A DNA stretch of 64,000 nucleotides from Rosellinia necatrix (Eukaryota; Ascomycota; Sordariomycetes; Xylariales; Xylariaceae). The notes under the pieces were generated by a model. The model saw only the letters and a program-made list of their open reading frames with translations. It did no database searches and had not been told where the DNA came from. The translations under genes and the position numbers were made by a program. The DNA lies in contig JAGYVD010000001.1 in assembly GCA_021209875.1 (NCBI GenBank), forward strand, positions 7,068,001-7,132,000, in the 5' to 3' direction. Positions within the stretch are counted from its first letter, which is position 1. Each line of letters begins with the position of its first letter. This document shows positions 57,382 through 64,000 of the stretch, piece after piece.

Positions 57382-58574
57382 TTTATTATTTTTATTATTT
57401 CTGCAGCTAATATTGCTATAAATAATATTTTTAATATTTTTATTTATTGATTTATAATTAATTTAAATATAATATATAAAATTAAAAAACAAGCACATTT
57501 ATATTAAAAGCGTTTTTTTTAAAATGATTTCTATTAAGTTTATTTAATTTAAATTTAAATTTAAATAGGCAAAAAATATTATGTGGAATTTTTTACAAGT
57601 TTGTTATTATTAATATTATTAAAATACTGCTGTTAAACTTTATATACTTATATATATTATTTTTATTCATTCTTTTTAAATAAAATATATTATATTAAAC
57701 AATGCTGCTACTGCTGCTATTAACGCCGTTTTTATTTTATTTTTTGCTTATATTTTAAATTAATAAATATTGTTTAAAACATATCTTATTGAAACCATAT
57801 TAATTTTATTTTTATTAATAAATTAAAGGCTTTATATTATAAAACTATAAAACGTAATCATGAATTCTAGCGTTATATTTTTTGTTTATATTATATTTCA
57901 TATATTTTAATTAATGAATAAATATATAATTAATAATATAAAATTGCTTTGTTATATATTTCATTTATAATTCAATAATCTTGTTATATTTTTTGTTTTA
58001 TTCTTAATATTATAATAAATCATTATTATCAGCTGTTATTAATTATTAATTAATTTAAAAAAAGATTATTTCATCTTATAAAATTTTACTGCGTTAAACC
58101 TTTAATATTTAAAAAAAAAAAAAAATTCTGTAGCTATAAAAATATTTATTTTTATAAATCTTTTTGGTTTTTATATATTTTAACGGCTTTAAACGCTGAT
58201 ATTTTTGTAACTAATTATTTTTTTCATATTGTCTTCTTTTATTTTATTATAATCTTTCTGCTTGTTTTTATTATGCAGCTTATATTTTAAATCGTTATTT
58301 ACAAAGGTGATCATAATTTATTTTTAAACCGTTTTTTTAATATATTTCAAAAATTTAATAATTTAAAAAATCCTGCTAAAAATTAAAAATGAACAAAAAC
58401 ACATTTTTAAAAGTCGAATAAAATTAAAAGGTTTTAAATATTTTGATGTTTTTAGTTTTTTTAATTAATTATTAAATGTTTAAGGCGGCAGTTCATTAGT
58501 TTTTCATATATAACAATATAAATTATTCTAGTGCAATAAAACTTGAAAATATTTAAATTATATTTATGTTATAG

Positions 58575-58620
58575 GCAGTGCTTATAAGGAAGTATCAGCG
58601 CACGGGCTGATATAGGCCAA
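58575..58620. other. Short GC-normal island
   Basis: About 45 bp (CAGTGCTTATAAGGAAGTAT, then CAGCGCACGGGCTGATATAGG) of ordinary composition in AT-rich surroundings. It looks like one terminus of a transposon, but no matching end is found in the window. Confidence 0.3.
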
Positions 58621-61600
58621 CTGTTATATACTTTTATCCTAAATAATCGCTAAATAGTTTATAAACTAACTATTAAACTTGGACTAAAATAACTAAAACT
58701 AACCAGCTTTATAAAACAGCGTTTTATAAGCTATATATATACTGTTTATATTTTTTGCTATTTAGTTAAAAAATAGATTTTATTTGTTATTTTAACAAGT
58801 GTATTTTTAAACAAAGCTTATTATATATTTTTTTAGCTTTTTAAAGCTTTTACTAAATTTAGAATAAATTCATTAAAAGTTTTTTAAAAGCTACGTTTAA
58901 TTAATAAAGCAGAATTTATTTTAATGTAAGCTATGAAATGTAATAATCATAATTTAATATATTTAAAACTAAAAATAACGTTTTATTAGCAAAACTAAAT
59001 TAAAGCTATATATAAACAGTTTAAAAACCATTTTAAATAGTTAATATATTAATTTTTAATATTATTTTATAATTATTTATTAAATTATATTAAGTTTTTT
59101 AAACTTAGTTATAAAAGTTTAAACGTAAATTTTGATTTAGTTTAAAATGTTTATAAAAACTGTTTTAAGTGAACTATATAAAAAAGTTTATATTAAAAAA
59201 TTATAAATAAACAAAAATTTTATAAATAATAATAAATTAAAATAATATAGCATTTATAAACAGTTTAAAAATAATATATAAATTATTATTAAATTATTTT
59301 AAATTATAAACAATTTTAACATAAAAATTAATTTAAAAATATTTTTACAATATATTAAAACTATTTATAATGGTTTAAATAAAATTATATTTTTATTTAT
59401 AAGCGGTATATATTTTATTAAAACATTAATTAGTATTTTTTATATATATTTTTTCATTTAAATAGTTATTATTAAAATTAAATAAAATAAGCTAAATAAA
59501 TAACAATAAACTATTAATTTTTTTAAAATTATAAACAATAAGCTTAAAAAAGTTTTTATAAGCCTATCACTATTTAATAATTATTAAACTTATTTTAATC
59601 AGGTTTTAAAAACAATAAACAAGTTAAAAAAACTATTAAATTATTATATTAAAGTCAGCGCTTAAAATAAATATAAACATAGCATAACTTATAAAAGTTT
59701 AATCATAAATTTAAAAAAAATATCAAAATAACTAAAGTTGTTTTTTTTTTAATTTATTATTTAATAAAACTTTTTTAACAATGTTTAAACTATTTAAGCT
59801 ATAAAAAAAAAAAAAAGCGCCCCAAAAAAACCAAAAAAAACTGCTTATGATATAAAAAAGTAGGCTATTTTATTAAATTATATTTTATAAAGCCGGCAGG
59901 CAGGCTAATCATTTATATAAGCAACATAAAAATAAAAAAAAACATTAAGTTTAAACCACGGGAAAAAGTTAAAAAACAAGTAATTTTGTAAAAAAAACAC
60001 TTTTAAAAGTTAATATTAATTTAAAAAAAAATAACTATAATGAAACAGCTTATAAACAGGTTGTTTTTATAATTAATATATTTATAAAAAAATATAATAC
60101 GAAAAAGCTTTAATTAATTAAAAATATAAATATTACGTAATTATTAATAAAAATAATGTTAAAAATATAAGTTATTATATATAAAAATAAAAATAAAGCT
60201 TTTTAGCTAGCTAATAAAAAAAGCTTATAAATAGCTTTAAAAAATAAATAAAATAATTTATTAAAATATAAATATAAACAAATATATAAAATAAATATAT
60301 ATATATATAATAAAAAGTTATAAAATTTATTAATGTTAAAAAATTTTAGTTAAAAATATAAAATAATATATATTGTTTATAAATATTATATAAAGATAAA
60401 AAAATAAACAATATAATTATTATGAAAAAATATATATAAATTAAATAAAAATTATTAAAATAGTTTAAATTATTTTTATCATTAACGCTGTTATTTTTAT
60501 AAAAAATAAAAAAGAAATAAAACTAAAACGCTTAAATAAAAGCTATCAAAAGTTTTTTTATAATAATCGCCTAAATAAGCTAAACTTTTAATTTAAAAGC
60601 TTTAAGCGCGTCTTAAAAAGCTTTTAAATAAATTAAAAAATAAGCTAATTTGTTTAATAAATATAAAATATAAGATTTATTTTTAAGTATTTAAAAGAGA
60701 TTATAAAATATATTTAAATATAAATATATAAAAATAAAAAAAATTAGTTATATAAACTTTTATTTTTAAAAACTTATATTAAATTATTAAATAAAATATA
60801 TATATATATAAACAGCTTGTTAGCAGATATATTAACGTTTTTTATATAAAAGCTAAATAACAACTTTTATTTTTATTATAATAATAAAACGTTTAATAAT
60901 ATTATTAAAAAACCGGTATTTTTTTTTAATTTAAAACCGTTTAAAATTCTTTTATGAAGTAAATTGTTTATTAAATTAAACATTAAATTCATTTTATATA
61001 AAATCAGGATATAAAAAAAAACTCAATAAAAAATAGTTTTTTAAACTAAGTTTAAACTGTTTAAATAACTAAAAATATTTTTAGCTTATATAAAATTTTA
61101 CAACTTTTTAATACTATGTTAATAATATGCTTTAAAGTTTTTAAATTGTTTTTATATTATATATATTAATAATATATTTTTATTTTTTTAAACTTTTAAA
61201 TAAATTATTATTATAAAATTAAATAAGTTTTAAACCGTTTTATAAACGCTAGCTTTTATTTAAAGATTAAGAAAAGCAAATTTAAAGTTTTTATTATAAA
61301 ATATTTAAAATTTATTACAAAACAGGTAACAAAATTAATATAAATTTTGAAAAGTTATATTTAATATATAAATAAAAAGTTTTTATATTGTTTAAAAATA
61401 TATAAAAATTTTGAAGCTTTATAGATTTTTATAAAAATTTTAAAATAATTATTTAAAAAAACGGTTTTATTAATTACGCTAAAAAAAATTTTTAAAATAA
61501 AAATTTGTAAAACGTAGCTTTTAAAATATTTAAAAATATTTTTATCAACAAACTTATATTAGCTTATTTTAATGTTCATAAAAAACTTTTATAAACGCAG

Positions 61601-64000
61601 TCTATTTAAAATAGTTTTATAAAAATATTTAAGCTAGTTAAAACAAAATAAAAACTATAACTTGTTATATATTATGTATATTATTTTATAACTATAAAAT
61701 TAACTATAAAATTTATAATAAACAACTTTTTATAATTATAAGCTGTATATGAACTTAACATATTAAATTTCATAATATAAACATGTTTTTTATTATAATA
61801 TTTAATTATAAAAACTTTATTTATTTAATAATTATTAAAAATTAATTATAAAGCCGGTTTATTAAGCTAAAAATTAAATAAAAATAAATTTACTTTAAAG
61901 TTTTATAAAAACGCTTAAATAGTTAAATAAACGCGCTATTAAAATATAACTAGAACTTTTTAAAAAAAGCTGAAAACAAAAAATATGCCGGACAAAATAA
62001 ACAGCTTTTAAAAAATAAATAGCTATTTATTAAGTTTTTTTTAAGCCAACTATAAACTATTTAAATAAATAAATTAAAAAACGTATTAATTTTTTAAAAA
62101 AATATTTAATTATAAAAATTTAACTAATGTTCAAAATATTATTTTTAAAAAAAACTTAAGCTACGCACGTATTACTTGCGTTATATAAAAAAGCGCATAT
62201 ATTTTTTTGAAAGTTAAATTTTAACGCATTAATAGCTAAATATAACTTAGACCTGCGCAGCGCGCTAAAATTTTACAACTACTTTTAATTGTCTAATTAA
62301 AAACTTTTTAAATAAAAATAATATAAAATATTTATAACTTATATTTAATAAAATATTTTCATTAAAAAAATTATTATAATAATATCTAAAAAAATTTTGG
62401 CTGGCGGTTTTAAAAAATATAAAATATTTTGTTTATAACAATAATATTTACAGCAGAAAAATAAGATAAAAAACTAAAAATAAAGCTTGTTATATTTATT
62501 ACTAGTTTTTAAATAATATTAAAGCAAACTTTTAATAGATTTTATAATAGATTTACTAATAAAAACTAAAAAATTGCATTAATTTAATAATAATTACTAA
62601 TAAATTTAATAAAGCTGTTATATTAAAAATAATAGCTTTAATAAAAATAAAAGCTTATGTTAAACAGTTTATATAATATTATCAGCGTTATTATAAATTT
62701 TTATAGCTATAATTAATAACAGAAATATAAACTAAACTAATTATTTTTAGCATAAAATATATTTATTAATAAGTATTTAATAACGTTTATTTATTATTTA
62801 TTACTTAAAAATAAACAGAGCTGTAAAATAAACAAACTAAAAATCCTAATATATTTATAAGCATACGTTATATATATTTAAAATAACTAGCTTACGTTAT
62901 TTTTAAAAGCTATATTTGCTATAAATAATTAAAACATTATAATTATTAAGCTAAGCATTTTTTTTAAAATTTATAAATATTATATAGCTATTATATTAAT
63001 AATTAAACGTTTAGCGCAACTGGCTTATAATTTATAAGTTTTAGCCGCAGCATTTATATAAAAACTAAAAAACAGCATAAAATTTATTTAAGCAGCTATA
63101 GCTATAACGTAATAAAATTAAAACAAAGCTCCTAATAAATAGCGTATGTTAATTAATAAGTTTAAAACTTAAGATTTTATTTAGCTATTTTTTAAAAACG
63201 TATAAACGTTATAATTATTTTAAAAATTAGTATAGCTATATATTAAATATTATATTATTAAAATAATTAGTTTTTAAATAATAAAATTAAATATTTCAAA
63301 AAGATTTATAACTGTTTTAGATTAAGTTTATATATTATATAAAAATAGATTTTAGCTTTTTAAACATTAAATAATACCCAGGTTTTTTATATCAACAATA
63401 AAACTTAAAAAACAAAAATAAAAACAAAAAATATTAAAAGCTAATTAGATTAAAAAAATATAAAAAGCTGGTAAACTAGTTATAAAATAAAAAATATGCT
63501 AAACTTATTAAAAAACTTTTAAAAACTTTTAAAAACTTAAATAAAAACCGTTTTAAAAAAAATATAAAAATATATAAAATAATAATAAATTTAACGTAAA
63601 ATGAAAAAATACAGCTTAAAAATATAACGTAAAAAACAACAAATAAAATAAATATATAATATAACATATTATATTTTTTAATTATAAGCAAAATTAGCTT
63701 GTAAACATATTATAAATAATTTAAAAACTATAAAAAAACTATTAAATAAAACTAGCTAATTTTTTATACTTTTTTTTATATAAGTTTTAAATAAAATAAT
63801 AACAAGCGCGGCATAAATAATATTTAAGCTATTTAATTTATTTTAATTTTTTATTATTAAGTTTTAATTTTTTTTTAAACTTTATTAATAACTAGCGTAA
63901 AAGCAGGTAATATATTTAATAAAAAAAACGCAGCTATAGCTGCTAAAGTTTTATTAATAACAGCTGTAGCTATATAGCTTGTTATATTATTTTAAAATTT

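Larger units (their letters stand above)
43200..64000. other. AT-rich RIP-mutated repeat block (heterochromatin-like)
   Basis: From about 43,200 to the window end the sequence is overwhelmingly A and T, with no open frame beyond about 70 codons and no recognisable gene. Residual C is mostly in CpT or CpG (GCT, ACG) and rarely in CpA, and TpA is very frequent. That is the mark of RIP, which turns CpA into TpA on both strands. Embedded repeats are listed separately. The block runs off the window, so it could be a transposon cluster, a pericentromeric or a subtelomeric tract; which one cannot be told here. Confidence 0.88.

Noticed and set aside
43200..64000. AT-rich block as inserted mitochondrial DNA
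   Set aside because: No mitochondrial gene or long frame is seen, and the C/G context pattern with repeated LTR-like units fits RIP better.

Overview
The window reads as nuclear DNA of a filamentous ascomycete, most likely a Sordariomycete. The evidence is a FREQUENCY clock protein ortholog, short GT-AG introns with CTRAC-type branch points, a HET-domain gene, and a 20.8 kb AT-rich block whose residual C and G sit in contexts expected after repeat-induced point mutation (RIP). No species is assigned.

Positions 1-31,500 are the gene-bearing arm. In order they hold the MIND kinetochore subunit Mis14/Nsl1 (+), a Sec14-type phosphatidylinositol transfer protein (-), prefoldin subunit 3 (-), a decayed HET-domain gene (-), a small cysteine-rich ORF (+), a compact protein kinase (-), the clock gene frq (-) with a 5.5 kb upstream intergenic region, a GH125 exo-alpha-mannosidase (+), a seven-helix membrane protein of the DUF2434 type (+), a chitin deacetylase of family CE4 (+) and a fungal amidoligase (-). 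All except the HET gene look intact. Exon structures were built by hand from splice sites, reading frame and family conservation.

Positions 31,500-43,200 are gene-poor. They hold the mitochondrial DEAD-box helicase Mss116 (-), an open frame without a start codon (-), a tannase/feruloyl esterase family protein (+) that lacks the two cysteines normally paired next to its catalytic Ser and His, and two copies of a 162 bp solo-LTR-like element with TGTCAC/GTGACA ends, one of them right at the edge of the AT block.

Positions 43,200-64,000 are an AT-rich, gene-free, RIP-mutated repeat block with no open frame beyond about 70 codons. Fossils still visible are an LTR-type element of about 7.06 kb (48,661-55,722) with an inverted solo copy of its terminal repeat (43,619-43,813), a 2.95 kb element (44,869-47,821) with 256 bp direct terminal repeats full of palindromes, degenerate tandem repeats, and a few GC-normal islands.

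The genes are mostly unrelated housekeeping functions (chromosome segregation, lipid transfer, chaperone, mitochondrial RNA, circadian clock) mixed with secreted or cell-surface functions (GH125, chitin deacetylase, 7-helix protein, possibly the esterase). No biosynthetic cluster or operon-like arrangement is seen. The best leads are the tannase-family protein with coordinated loss of the CS-D-HC cysteines, the mirrored hairpin changes in the 2.95 kb element, the candidate clock/light boxes upstream of frq, and the HET pseudogene with two in-frame nonsense codons plus a frameshift.
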